Shown piece by piece: positions 38,179 through 53,100 of a stretch of DNA of 64,000 bases. How positions within the stretch are numbered: position 1 is the first letter of the stretch; every line of letters begins with the position of its first letter. The position numbers were made by a program, and so were the translations under genes. Source of the DNA: Prionace glauca (lineage: Eukaryota > Chordata > Chondrichthyes > Carcharhiniformes > Carcharhinidae); NCBI GenBank assembly GCA_037974335.1, contig CM075729.1, positions 106,604,515-106,668,514 of the forward strand, written 5' to 3'. A model generated the notes under the pieces. That model was not told the origin of the DNA, did no database searches, and saw only the letters and a program-made list of their open reading frames with translations.

Positions 38179-41100
38179 GTAAGGGGGAGTATTCCGGGGA
38201 GACACGGACACGATGTCTGATGTTCTGGCTCTTTAGAAATTAGGTGATTACTGATGAGATTTACTCGGGAGACTGTCCATCCAGTCGCAAAAAGATTTTA
38301 GATGGGGGTGGGTTTATAGTGTAGAAACTTGCTGCTATTACTAAACCTTAAGCATCATTGCGGATTATTACTGACATTGTACAAGCTCACTGCAGATTAT
38401 TACATTGTACAATATGCAGTTAACATAAATACACTAAAGTCAGTTTTGTCAGGTCTGGACTCAAGCTTAATGATCTATCTGACGCTACATTTTGGGGCCT
38501 TTTTAAAAAAAAAATGCTATTTTGTCTTTATTTCCGCATGTATTTCCCTTTGCACTCTACTATGTACCCACCCATCTGTCGTTATTTCCACGTACTGTGT
38601 GCATGTCTATTTCGTTTGTAACTTATATTAAAGGGGAAAGAAGCAAAGAACACAGCACGGGAAACAGGCCCTTCGGCCCAACGAGCCCGCTCCGCCACCT
38701 TAACAATGTGTTTTTCCTACTCCATCCTTGAGCCATGTGTATGCGTTTGGTACCCCCATTGGAAACCAGATTAAGGGGAGAATAATTTTGGGACAATTTG
38801 TTACACCAATCAGCCTAAGAGCACATCTTTGGGGTGTGGGAGGAAACTGGAGCACCCGGAGGAAACCCACGCAACCACAGGGAGAATGCACAAACTCCCA
38901 CAGATACTGGCCCAAATCCATGTGTCTGCACAGCCAGCAGTGCTAGTCACTGAGCTGTTGCGGCGCCCATCGGCTGGTCCAGTTTCAAGCACACACATCA
39001 ACACAAAGTACTAGGCCACTCTCGAAACCTCCAAGAGCAGCCCATGCACGACCCACCGTGTGCATGCCCCTTATTAGACAACAAGGTGGACCGACGCACC
39101 TGCGGAGTAAAAGAAACAAAACATCAACACATGTAGCATTAGATTTCCAGGAACGTCCCGAGGCTCTGATCCTTATTTAAAACAGTCTCCTATAACCCTC
39201 CATCCCTGTTTTGCTCATGTGCCTAAGTAAACTTTAAACAATCCAGTGTGCCTGCCTCCACCACCTTACTTGGTAGGGCATTCCATACCCCCATGACCCT
39301 CTGAGAAAAACCTCCCTCTAGCATCCAAATTATACCTCTCCCCCCTCACCCTAAGCTCATGGCCCCTTGTGATATTTATCTCCAATCTAGGAAAAAGCCT
39401 GCCACTATCTACTCTATTTATAGGCTTCATTATTTTATACACCTCTATCAGATCCCCCTTAATTTGTCTTTCTAAGGAAAAGAGCCCCAGTTTACCCAGT
39501 CTTTCCTCATAACCCAGTCCTTTCATACCAGGCAGCATCCTGGTAAACCTCCTCTGCACTCTCTCCAGGGTCTCCACGTCCTTCCGATAGTATGGTGACC
39601 AGAATTGGACGCAGTACTCCAAATGCAGTCTAACCAATGTTCTGTACAACTGTAGCATTAGATTCCAGCTCTTGTACTCTATTCCCCTTCCTATAAAGGC
39701 TAGCATACCATAAGCTTTCTTCACAACCTTCTCCACCTGTGTTGCCACCTTCAGAGACTTGTGCACTTGCACTCCCAGGTCCCTCTGCATTTCTATACTC
39801 TTAATAGGTCTACCCTTTATCATGTAACTCCTCCCTACATTATTCCTTCCAAAATGCATCACCTCGCATTTATCAGGATTAAATTCCATCTGCCATTTAT
39901 CTGCCCAATATACCAGCCTATCTGTATCCTGCTGTGTCACCTGACACTCCTCCTCACTATCCGACAATCCTGCCATCTTTGTGTCATCTGCAAACTTGCT
40001 GATCACACTACGTACACCCTCTTCCAAGTCATTTATATATATTACCTCCAGCTAGAAAAGGACCCTTCCACTACTACTGTCTCCTGTTGCCTAGACAGTT
40101 TTCAATCCATCTAGATACCTGTCCCTGTATCCCATGAGCCTTAACCTTTTCTACCAACCTACCATGAGGGATTTTGTCAAAAGCCTTACTGAAATCCATA
40201 TAGATGACATCAACGGCTCGTCCTTCGTCAACTGTTTTTATCACCTCCTCAAAAAATTCTATCAGATTCGTAAGGCAAGAGCTCCCCTGAACAAAGCCAT
40301 GCTGCGTATCCCTAATCAGATCGCAACGCTCCAATTGCTTATACATCCTATGCCTAAGAATTTTTTCCAACAGCTTTCCTACCACTGATATCAAACTCGC
40401 CGGCCTATAATTTCCATGGTTATTCCAACTGCCCTTTTAAACAGCTGTACCACATTAGCTATCCTCCAGTCCTCTGGGACCTCATCTATGTCCAAAGAAG
40501 AGACAAAGATTTGCATCAGAGGCCCAGCAATTTCATCTCTCACCTCGCTAAGCAGCCTGGGTTAAATGCCATCAGGCCCTGGAGCTTTTTCAGTTTTTAT
40601 GCTGCCTAAAAACCCTAACACTTCCTCCCTTGTAATGGATATTTCCTTCAACTGGTCTACAGCTCCCTCCAAGACATTACAAGACACCAAGTCCCTCTCC
40701 TTCGTGAATACCGACGTAAAGTATTCATTCAGGATCTCCCCCATTCCCTCAGACTCTATGCACAGTTCCCCTCGTTTGTCCCTAAGGGGACCGATTTTCC
40801 CTCTAATCACCCTTTTGTTCCTAATATAAGAGTAAAATTCCTTTGGATTTTCCTTAATCCTATCCGCCAAAGCCATTTCATGCCCCCTTTTCGTCCTTCT
40901 AACTCCCCTTTTGAGCTCCCTCCTGCTCTCTCTATATTCCTCCAGTGCTCTCTCCGTTCCCAGTTGCTTAGACCTAACATATGCCTTTCTCTTCTTCCTG
41001 ACCAAGTCCTCAATATCCCCTGTAATCCACGGCTCTCTAATCCTGCCTTTCCCATCCTTCCTCTTTACCGGCACGTCTTTCCTGCAACCTTTCAGTTTTC

Positions 41101-44100
41101 CCTTGAAAGCCTCCCACTTGCTAACCGTGGACTTACCCGCTAACAGCCTCTCCCAATCAGTGTCCTTCAGCTCCCTCCTAATCTGGTTGTAGGTCGCCTT
41201 CCTCCGTTTCAGCACCCTCCCCTTCGGTCAGCACTCATCCTTTTCCATTTTTATCCTAAAGTAGAGAGTTGTGGTCACTGTGAGCCACATGTTCGCCTAC
41301 TGCAACCTCAACCACCTGATCTAGCTCATTATCCAAAACTAAATCCAGTATAGCCCCCTCTCTAGTTGGGCTAGTTACATACTGCTCCAAGAACCCTTCC
41401 ATCACATTTTACAAACTCCTCCCCATCCAAACCCCCAGCTCTAGGCACCTTCCAATCCACTCCAGGAAGATTAAAATCACCCACGACAACAATCCTATTC
41501 TTTCTGCACCCATCTAAAATGTCTTCACATATGCCTTCTTCCACTGCCCTTGGGCTGTTGGGTGGCCTATAGTACACCCCAGCATAGTAATTGCTCCCTT
41601 CCTATTCCTCAACTCCACCCACAGCGACTCAATCCCTAACTCCTCCATATTATCCTCCCTCTGCACCGCTGTGATGTGCTCCTTAACTAACAACACCACC
41701 CCACCACCTCTCTTCAACCCTCCTCTGTCACACCTAAAACACTTATACCCAGGAATATTTAGCTGCCAGTGCTGCCCTTCCTTTAATCACGTCTCCGTCA
41801 TTGCCACCACATCTAAATTCCTCATGAACATTAAGGCCCTAAGCTCATCCGTTTTACCCGTTACACTCCTCGCATTAAAACAGACGCAATCCAAACCTCC
41901 AGGGCCACTCCGGTCCTCCTTCCCCTGGATAGTTTTCCTCTCAACCAAACCTACCCTGTCACCCAACTCGCTCCCAATCCCAGTGCCTAATGAGCTATCA
42001 GTCTCATCCCCACTCCCCCCTCCATATTAGTTTAAACCCTGCCGAAACACTCCAGCTAACCTCCCAGCTAAGATATTTGTCCCCCTCCCATTCAAATGTT
42101 CCCCATCCCTCCTGTACAGGTGCCCTTCTCTCACAAATACTTCCCAGTGAGCGACACAAGTGAAGCCCTCTACTTTGCACCAATCCCTCAGCCACGCATT
42201 CAGCTGCAGGATCTCATTATTCCTAGCCATACTGTTACGAGGCAGCAGCCCAGAGAAGCTTGTATTTATTGGAGCAATGGCAGCCTGCATACGGAATTGG
42301 TCATTTGATAGAAGGTTTGAGTGGAGTTAGGTATGTAGTGCAACATGACCGATGTATATTGTTTAGAACCCTAGAACCCTACAGTGCAGAAACAGGCCCT
42401 TCGGCCCATCGAGTCTGCACCGAACACAATCCCACCCAGACCCTATCCCCATATCCCTACACATTTTACCTGCTAATCCCTCTAACCTACACATCCCAGG
42501 ACACTAAGGGGCAATTTTAGCATAGCCAATGAACCTAACCTGCACATCTTTGGACTGTGGGAGGAAACCGGAGCACCCGGAGAAAACCCACGCAGACACG
42601 AGGAGAATGTGCAAACTCCACACAGGCAGTGACCCGAGCCGGGAATCGAACCCAGGACCCTGGAGCTGTGAAGCAGCAGTGCTAACCACTGTGCTACCGT
42701 GCCGTTTAAGCAGGAATGGCCTCTTTCCATGTTTTTATGGTGCTACGGCTGATCTGTCTAACTGCAGCTCCCCATTCCCACCTATCCCTGGTAACATTTC
42801 AATCCTCTCTTATCAAGAATCTATCTACCTCTGCCTTTAAAAATATTTAGACTCTGCTCCCAGTATCTATTGAAGAAGGTTGTACAGACATAAGACAGAC
42901 AATTTCGAGAGAAAAAAATCCTCATCTGTCCTACAATGTAAGGATGCTTTACTGCAGATGTACAGGGCCTTGGTGTGACCACACCTGGAGTATTGCCACA
43001 GAGTGAGGGTAGTGGTGGTTCACTAGGCTGATGCCTGGGATGGCAGGATTGGTGTACGAGGAGAGATTGGGTCGACTAGGCCTGTATTCACCGGAGTTAA
43101 GAATGAGAGGGGATCCCATTGAGACATATAAACGTCTGATAGGACTGGGAAGATTGGATGTGGGAATATGGTTTCTTCTTGCTTGGGGATCTAGAATAAG
43201 GGGTCACAGTCTCAGCATATGGGGTAGACCATTTAAGACTGAGGTGGAGAATAATGTTTTCAGTTGGAAGTTGCTGAACCTGTGGAATTTCCTACCACAT
43301 AACGCTCTGCAGGCTAAATCATTGAAGCTACCTAAGAAGGAAATAGATAGATTTCTAGACTCTGAGGCATCAAGGGGTATTGGGAGAATGTGGGAGTATG
43401 GCAATGTGATAAAGGATAGGATTTTATGGCCTTGCCTGTCGTGAAACTGTAAAATTCTGCCCGAGGTCAATGGGCCTTCCCATTGCCTATCCCTCCTCAC
43501 TCCAATTCCCATGGTAGATGGGGCAGTAAAATTCCAGCCATGGTCATACTGGATGGTGGAGCAGGCTCAAAGACCTGAATCCTGCTCCTGATTTCCATGT
43601 TTCTAAAAGGGTGACCCTTTAACTTTAAACAGAGGCTCCAAGTTCTAGACTGTCCCACAAGAGGAAATATTCTGTCCACAGGCATCTGTCAATACCCCTT
43701 AGGCCCTTATATTAAACAAGTCACCTCTTACTCCTTTAAACTCCAGCAGATAGAAGTCTAGCTTGTCCAACCTTTCCTCGCAAGTCAACCCACACAATCC
43801 TATATTAGTTTAGTAAACCTTCTCCGAACTGCTTCCAACATGTTTACATCCTTTCTTAACTGAGGGGACCAATGCAGTGCACAGAATGTGGTCTCACCAA
43901 TGTCCTCTGTAACTGAAGCATAACATCCCTATATCTGTGTTCAGTCCCCAATACACTAAATGATAATGTTCTACTAGTTTTTCTAACTACTTGCTGAGAG
44001 GCAACATGAAATCCAGGCTGCACAAATCATTGAAAGTAGCAGGGCAGATTGAGAAAGTAACTAAAAAGGCGCACTGAATCTTAAGCTTTATAACTGGAAG

Positions 44101-47100
44101 CACAGTGGACAAGATCTTTGGAAAGCACTTGTTCAGCTTCAACCATATTACTGGTACCACTTTTGGGCATCACACTTTAGGAAGCATAAGAAGACATCAC
44201 AGATGGTGCAGGAAAGATTTATATGAATGCTTCCAGGGATGAGGAGTTTCGGTTAAATAGATAAATTGGAGAAGTTGGGATTGTTTCCCTTGGAGATGTG
44301 AAAGGAAAGTGCTGATTTAGAACCATAGAATCACAGAAATTACACAGATGGACCATTCAGCCCATCTTGTTCATGTCAATCCAAGCACATGCACGTGTCC
44401 TTTCTAATCCCATTTTCCTCCACATGACCCAGTGCCCTGCCAGTTACAGCACTTAAGGTGCAGGCCCAGGAACTTGTTAAACGAATTTAGGGTCTCTACT
44501 ACTACAGCCAACTCAGGTGGAGAATCTTGGGTTCATGTCACACTATCTGTAATCTCCATAACTTGCCTGGACTTGCAAATTCTTACCAAAGGTCCTGGCT
44601 GGAGACAATACACACTTCTTTAACCTCTGCTTAACCCTCTCTCCACTCACATTGTCTGTACCTTTAAGACTTGATTACCTGTAAAGACTCACATTCCAAC
44701 TGCTATTTTGTAACTTGGGTTTGTGTCTTTATATGCAGAACTCCCACTCACCTGATGAACAGGCAGCGCTCTGAAAGCTAGTGGCTTGTGTTATCAAATA
44801 AACCCATTGGACTTTAACCTAATGTTGAAACTTCTTACTGTGCTCTCCCTATGTAAATCAGCCCGCTGTAAACAGCCCGTTGTTTATGAAGACATTTTCA
44901 CTGAAAATCTGTCCTCACTGTCTTAGTTTACATAGCCTGCTGCATGTGTTTAGTCTGTTGAGATTTACTTGGCTTTATTCCTTTAAGTACCCTCAACTGA
45001 TTGTAGAACATGATGCAAGAAGCCTATCATTAAGCTTGGCTGCTGTTTGACTAGTTTGGAGTTAAGAATCCTTTTCTCCGATACATTGCCCTCAGAACAA
45101 CTTCCACTTAACTCACTGCTGTCTACACTGACCGTGCACCAGCCAAACTCCCTCCTCATCAAGAGTTAAACCATGTCCCAGAAACATTTCATGCTAGTGT
45201 TTACAATGCATAGAATCCCACACTCAAACTCCTACACACATACATTCAATCCCATATACAAATTCCCTCACTCTTCACACACACAATTTTACCCTCCCAA
45301 ACCACACTCCCCACCCCACATATCCCACCCCTCCACGAAAGCTGTATGGGAGCGTGGGGGAGGAGGGGGGTACAGTGTAAAGGGGTTCACAGGCCACATC
45401 CAACACAGCGCTAATCCTTGCCAAAATCACACTGGGAACAAAGCTTTTTGAATATCTTCCATTTCCATCCCTCTTTACTGCCTGGCCTCACAATGGAGTC
45501 AATTGTATTAGTTTACCACTGGAATAGTGAAGCTGGATGTCCAAGTGCTGCAGAAGCCCCTCAGCTGCATTGGAAGCTGCTTAAAACTATTGAGTTTCTG
45601 TTCAGAACTATAATGTCTCATCCCTGATTACATCCTCATATGCGGCATACTTCCTCAATGAATGTGTGTCCTTCCCGTAATAGGATTCTTAATCTGAAAC
45701 AAAATACAGACATTGCAGCCTAAATGTCTTGTTCCCTACATCTATCAATACAAAACCAAAGATGTTGTTTCACCTTTGAATCTGAAAGCACTTTTCCTTC
45801 AATAAACTCTAAGCAGACACCATTCATCTCTTCTCCATTTTAGATGTCACTGTTTGAGTGTTCAATTTCCAATAAACAGTTGAAGAATGGACGATCTTGG
45901 ATTTTGTTCCTTTAATTGCATCTAGCACCTTTTGCCACTCAGAACAAAGAACAAAGAACAAAGAACAAAATCAGCCCGGGAAACAGGTCCTTCAGCCCAA
46001 CGAGCCCACGCCGCCATCTCAGCACCACCAGTCCCCCTCTCCACCCACGACCCCTGTCTAATGTTTTATGGCCATCCAGATTGAGGGAATCTGATTTAGG
46101 AACAATTTATTTTTGCCAATCAGCCTAACAGCACGTCTTTGGGGGGTGGGAGGAAACCGGAGCACCCGGAGGAAACCCACGCAAGTACGGGGAGAATGCG
46201 CAAACTCCCACAGACACCGGCCCAAATCCATGTGTCTGCACATCAATCAGTGATAGTCACTGAGCTGTCGTCTTGCCCAGTATCTGGTCCAGTTTAGGCA
46301 CACACTAACGACACGAAGCACTAGGCCAATCTCAAACAACCAAGAGCAGCCCAAGTACGACCCATCGCGTGCATGCCCCTCATTGGGCACGAGGCGGACC
46401 GACTTAAAACCTGTGAATGAAAAGAGAAAAAACATTATTATCATACCATATCCATTTACCTTACCAGGGATGCCCCAATGCTAATGACCCTTATTTAAAA
46501 CAATCTCCTATATCCACCCATCTCCAACCCAGTCATGTGCCTGTCTAAGTTACTCTTAAATGACTCTAGCGTGTTTGCCTCCATCACCTTACTTGGCAGA
46601 GCATTCCATACCCACACTACCCTCTGTGAAAAACCTCCCGCTAATACCTGTTGTACCTCTCCCGCCTCACCTTAAGTCTATGGTCCCTTGTCCTACGTGT
46701 CTCTATCATAGGAAATAGCTTACGTCTGTTTATGTATGCCCTTCATAATCTTATATATCTCTATTAGATCCCCCCTCAGTCAGCGTCTTTCAAGGGAAAA
46801 GAGCCCCAATTTCTTCAATCTTTCCTCATACCCCAGTCCTTCCATACCAGACAACATCCTGGTAAACCTCCTCTGCACTCTCTCTAGAGTCTCCATGTCC
46901 TTCCGATAGTAAGGTGACCAGAACTGGATGCAGTACTCTAAATGCGGCCTAACCAACGTTCTGTACAACTGCAACATTAGACTCCAGCTCTTATATTCTA
47001 TACTTCTTCGTATAAAGGCTAACATACCATAGACTTTCTTCACCACACTCTCCACTTGCACTGCCACCTTCAAAGACTTGTGCATTTGTGTCTTAGTCAC

Positions 47101-50100
47101 TATCTTTGGGAATCCTTCTATAATTTGGCCCCACCAATGCCAAAGTCTTAGGAACACCAAAGAGATTTATAGCATGGAAACAGGCCCTTTGGCCCACTTG
47201 TCCAATCTGCTGTTTTTTAAAAACCCCTAAGCTAATTCCAATTGTCCACATTTCGCCCATATCCCCCAATACCCATCTTACCAATTTAACTGTCTAAATG
47301 CTTTTTAAAAGACAAAATTGTACCTGCCTCTACTATTACCTGCCAGACACTTACCACCCTGAGAAAAAATTGCCCCTGTGGACACTTCTTTTCCTTTCTC
47401 CTCTCATCTTAAACCTATGCCCTCTGGTTTTAGACTCCCCTACCTTGGGAAAAAAGATTGACTATCTAGCTGATCTATACCCCACATTATTTTGTAGTTC
47501 TCTATAAGATCACTCCTCAGTCTTCTACACTCCAGGGAAAAAAGTCCCAATCTATCCAGCATCTCCTTATAACTCAAATCAAGTCCTTGTAGCATCCTAG
47601 TAAATATTTTCTGCACTCTAGTTTAATAATATCCTTTCTAGAATAGGGTGACCAGAATTACACACAGTATTCCAAGTGTGGCCTTACCAACGTTTTATAC
47701 AACTTCAACAAGACATCCCAACTCATACGTTCAATGTTCTGACTGATGACATTAAGCATACTGAATGCCTTCTTCACCAGTCTGTCCACCTATGACTCCA
47801 CTTTCAAGGAGCTATGAACATGTACCCCTAGATCGCTTTGTTCTATAACTCTCCCCAGTACCCTACCATTAACTGAGTAAGTCCTGCCTGGGCCAAACTA
47901 CCAGAGTCCATCACCTCACATTTATCTAAATTAAACTCCATCTGCCATTTGTCAGTCCACTGGTCCAATTGATCAAGATCCTGTTGCAATCAGAGATAAC
48001 ATTCTTCACTGTCCACTATGCCACCAAACTTGGTGTCATCTGCAAACTTACTAACTATGCCTCCTATATTCTCTTCCAAATCATTAATCTACATGAAAAA
48101 TAACAGTGGACTCAGCACTGATCCCACAAACACTTCTAGTTAAGCAACATGCTGGAGTGTACAGTTATAGAAGATGTACTTCTTCCTTGTCTGAGGGTAC
48201 CTGCACCTAGCCCTTTAATTTATGGTGATCAAATCCCTCCTTAAATTGTTATTGTATTTGCAATAAATTTCCAAACGTTTTTACTGAAACCATCATATCA
48301 ATGAGTCAGAGGCTAAGTGGGATGTACAAGGAAGACTGAGGAACCAAGTCTTATTCACAAAGTAAACAAGATCTATTTATAGAGTGTATAACAACAAACA
48401 CTTAGAATACTTATGAAATAAATAGAACAGTAACTGCAACAACATCTAATAAAAGCATACTGAATCCTGGAGCAAAATTCAGTGAGAAGATAGTTACATG
48501 GATGCATGTGTGTGCATCAATCTTAGTTACTTACAGTATAGCTCTCAGCATGGTTTCTGCCTCATTGCAATTGGCACAAAAACGAGCTCAATCATCTGTG
48601 GTTAGTATTGTAGCTTCTGAGTTGGAATTTTGTGGGTTCAATACCCCCCCCAGATTTAAAAGCAGGCAAATAAAGGCTGACATCCAGTGTACTACTGAAG
48701 GATTTTTGCTCAGTTGAAGGTGTTATCTTTGCATTAAAATATTAAACCAAGGCTGCATCTGCTCTCTCAGCTGGATGTGAAGGAACTCACAACACTATTA
48801 TGATGAAAATCTGAGGTGTTATCCCTGACACTGCAACCAATATTTATGTTAACAGGATCCATGCTGTTTGTTGACACTGAAACCAAAGTACAGGACATTT
48901 GAGCAAGAGAGTACCTATTGACTTGTTCAATCTCTCAGCTCTGCTCCTACTCAATCCAGTGTTCCAAGCATTCTCTATTTATATCAAAGACAACTAATAC
49001 TCTTCACCTGTTTTTCTTTACGCTAACAATGGAATTGACAAGACCTTAACAATTTATTCCTTAATCAGCTTCACAAGAACAGATTATTCAATCATTATCA
49101 TATTGCTCCTTGTGCATGTTTTTCAGTGTGCAAGCAAGATGACTAACTGTCCTGGATTTTATGGGATCATCCGTAATTTGAGACATTTGTCCCATATCCC
49201 GAGTGGCTTGCGTCAAGTGTGTAGTTTTGGAGTTTGGTTTTTAGAACATGTACAGCATGTATTTTTGTCTTGCTATCCCAGGTTAGCCAGCAGTGGGTTA
49301 CCTCCCTGATTTTCCAAAGCCTGTCCACCATCCACAAGATGTAAGCCAGGAATAATCTCCACTTGCCTGGATGAGTGCAGCTTCAACAATATTCAAGAAG
49401 CTTGACACCATCCAGGACAAAGCAGCCCAATTGATTACTACCCCTTTCACAAACATTCACTCCCTTGCCACTGATGCAGAAGTGTACCATCTACAAGATG
49501 CATTGTAGTAAATCTCCAAGTCTCCTTTCTCAGTATCCTCCAAACTTACAACCACCACCATGTGGAAGAACAAGTGCAGCACACATATGTGAACACTGCC
49601 ACCTAGAAGTTCCCCTTCAAGCCACTCACCATCCTGACTTGGAAATATATAGCCATTCCATCACTGTTGCTGGGTCAAAATCTAACGGTACTGTGGGTAT
49701 GACGGCTACATGACGGCTCAAGAAGGCAGATTACTATCACGTTCTCAGAAACAATTGGGGATTGGCAATAAATGCTGGGTTTGGCCAGTGATGCCCACAT
49801 CCTGTAAAATCAATATCAGATAAAACAGCGACTTAACCTCACATGTACTTCATTGGCTGTAAAGTGCTTTGAAACACTCTGTGGTCATGTAAAGCACTGT
49901 ATAAAAGCATGCCTTTCATTTATCTTTATCCCAGTTGGGAAAGAATCTTTATTTGTTTGAGACACTTTGTTATGGAGTCATAGAGCTTTATAGAATTGTA
50001 GATATGAATAATCATAGATGTGTCACTCCAGCTTCAAGGGAAAGCAGTACCGAATTACAGTGATTTCCCAAGATCTGTGGGTTACTACCAACATGCATAG

Positions 50101-53100
50101 ACTATTGGAGTGTTACAGCACAGAAAGAGACCCTTCAACCCATCCTGGCTGCACTGGTCACCAAGCACTATCTATTCTAATCCTGTTTTCCAGCACTTGG
50201 TTCATTAGTTTGTATGCTATGGTTTTTCAATTGCTTATCTAAATGCTTGATAAATAAGATTTCCATCATCCTTTCAGAGAGGGAGTTCCAGATTCCTATC
50301 ACCCCATTGGGTAAAACAGTTTTTCCTCAAATCCCCTGTTCCCTCTGTTAAATCTATGCTCACTGTTTATTGACTCCTCTACAGAGTGGAAAGGTTTCTT
50401 CCTATCTATCCGAGCAACATCCATCATAATTTTGTACACCTTGATGAGGATCCCCGACAGCCTTCTCTTGCTGTAAGGAAAACTACAGCCTAACCAGCCT
50501 CTTCATAGAGCTGAAATGCTCCAGTCCTGGCAATGTTCTGGTGAACCTTTTCTGCACCCTCTCTAATGACATCCTTCCTATAGTGTGGCGATCAACACTG
50601 CATGGTTATCTAATGAGTGTTTATACAGCATCATCATGACCTCCCAGTTCTTATATTCTATGCCTCAGATAATAAAGGCAACTATCCCATATACTTTGTT
50701 AACCACCTTATTGACCTGCCCTGCTTCCTTCAGGGATCTCTGGACATGCATCCACACTGGTCTGGTCCTCTGTACCTCCTAGCATCCTATTGTTCATTGT
50801 GTATTCCCTTGCCTTGTTAGTCCTCCCAAAATGCATTACCTCACACTTTTCAGTGATTCAATTTGTCATTGTACTGCCTATCTGATCAGCCCGTCTACAT
50901 CATTCTGTGTTTGAAGGCTTTCCTCCTTGCTATTTACCACACCATCAATTTTTGCCTCATCTGCAGACTTACTAATGATGTTTCCACATTCACATTTTGA
51001 TCATTAATGTACACGACAATCCAGAGACCCAGCACAGATCCATGCGATACACCATTGGACACAGGCTTCCAGTCAGAAAAACAAGTTTCGACCATCACCC
51101 TCTGCCTCCTGCCACTAAGCCAATTTTGGATCCAATGTGCCAAATTGCTCTGAAGTCCACACAGATCCAATCAACTGCACTGCTGTCATCTACTCACCTA
51201 TTCAGCTCCGAAGATTCAATCAAATTTGTTAGACATAATGGATGGGATTTAACAGCCTCGCTCATCCCAAAACAGTAAAATGCCGCCCAAGGACAATGGA
51301 CCTTCCCACTGCCCACCCCTTGCCTGCCGCAATCCCTCTGGCGGGTGGGCAATAATATTCTGGCCAACCTTTGAGTTGGAAGCAAAGTGAATGTATTGTC
51401 CTCAGTCTAAACTCACAATTCATTACAATTAAAAAATATTTAAAAAGCAATGACTTTTGACAAGATCTGTTTTCTTTGTCAGATCCAGTTGAAATCCTCT
51501 TTGAATTTTTTGGAGGATGAAGAGAAATATAAAAATGAGCAGAAAGATCGCCAGGAGAAGAAGATTGCAGAACTGGATGTAAGTCCAATCTGACTAACAT
51601 TTGAACAATGCTGGGTAGAAATCTAACTTGCGCTATAGTGCAGTATCGTACTGGTTGACTTTTAACAAATAGCCAATGAGTAGTTTAACTCAACCACTAA
51701 TGCCTGGCTGAATTTCATACAACCCATTCCTCATGTTGTCTCTCACCAATTTAGGAACTCACAGGATCTCTGGAGCAACACATCTCTGAACAATTTGCCA
51801 AAATTCGCCAATATCTCCAAGACAAAGAAACAAGCTTGATTGAAGAACTCAAGGCTCAACGAGAGGATGATTTTCAATTAATGGAGAAGAACTTAGCAAC
51901 AATTGATGAAGAATTAAATTCCCTCAAAGAGGATATATCGAACCTTCAGGCTGTCATTCACCAGGAAGACAGCATCATTTTTCTGAAGGTAACACTATGC
52001 AAACTCGCTGTTCCTGGTAACATAAACAATCAGTAAGATCAGGTGAATATGTTAAAGGGAAAATGCTTCTTTTTTTTATAGGTGCCACACTTTCACATGA
52101 TTATATCACAAATTTGTAGGCAATGTGGAACTGGATATCCATCACAGGCAACAGAATCACATTATGTTAAGTACTGGCATGTGTACAGCAGCAAGTATTC
52201 CAAAGATTAGCAGATCTTCAAGCTTGAGTCCAAGTGACTATACTTCTGGGCTGTGATGGTACGGTAGTTCTCCATACCCTTACTAATTTGACATGTGACC
52301 AGGAATAAGGATTTATTCACCCACCCCGCCAATTGACAAGCAATTTACGCCATCTTCACTGTAGATGTACTTGCACCTCAGAGACTGCAGAGGTTCAAGA
52401 AGGCAGCTCACCACCTGCTTCTCAAGGACAATTAAGGGTGGGTAATAAATGCTGGTCTAGCTAGCAATACCCATGTCCCATAAAATGAATTTGGAGAATG
52501 ACCAAATAAATAATGGCCAAATAATGCAATCTGAAACAAAAAGCAGAAAAATCCTGGAAAATCTCAGTAGGTCTGACATCATCTGTGGAGAGAGTAGAGC
52601 AGGCTGTCCATTACCAAGCTGTACCTTTGTTTTGCCATTCACATGTTCTGATCACCTAATGGACACTTTCAACAGCTCTCAGTCTTCTGCATGTTTATTT
52701 ACATTCCCTTTGTTCTATTCCACCAACCCTCCCTTACCTCATAGTATAAATCTCAGCTGACCCTCTTTCCTCTCAGCTCTGACGATGGGTCATCTTAACT
52801 CGAAACTTCATTTTTATTCTGTCTCCACAGAAAACTGTCAGACTTGCTGAGGCTTTCCAGCATTTTTCTGCTTTTGTGTTTGAGCTTGACCATTTAGGTT
52901 TCTTATCAACAAAGCATTTGACCTGGATTATTGGCAATCTTGACTATTGGTAACAGAATATTTGAGGAGGATTTTGGTCAATAAGTGAGGAAATGATCAG
53001 TGGGATTCCTCGCTCCCCCACCCATTCAACACCTTGGCAACAGAGGTGGCTTGCCATTGGCTTCCAGTGGGATCTTCTGGTCACACTGATGGCTACAGTA

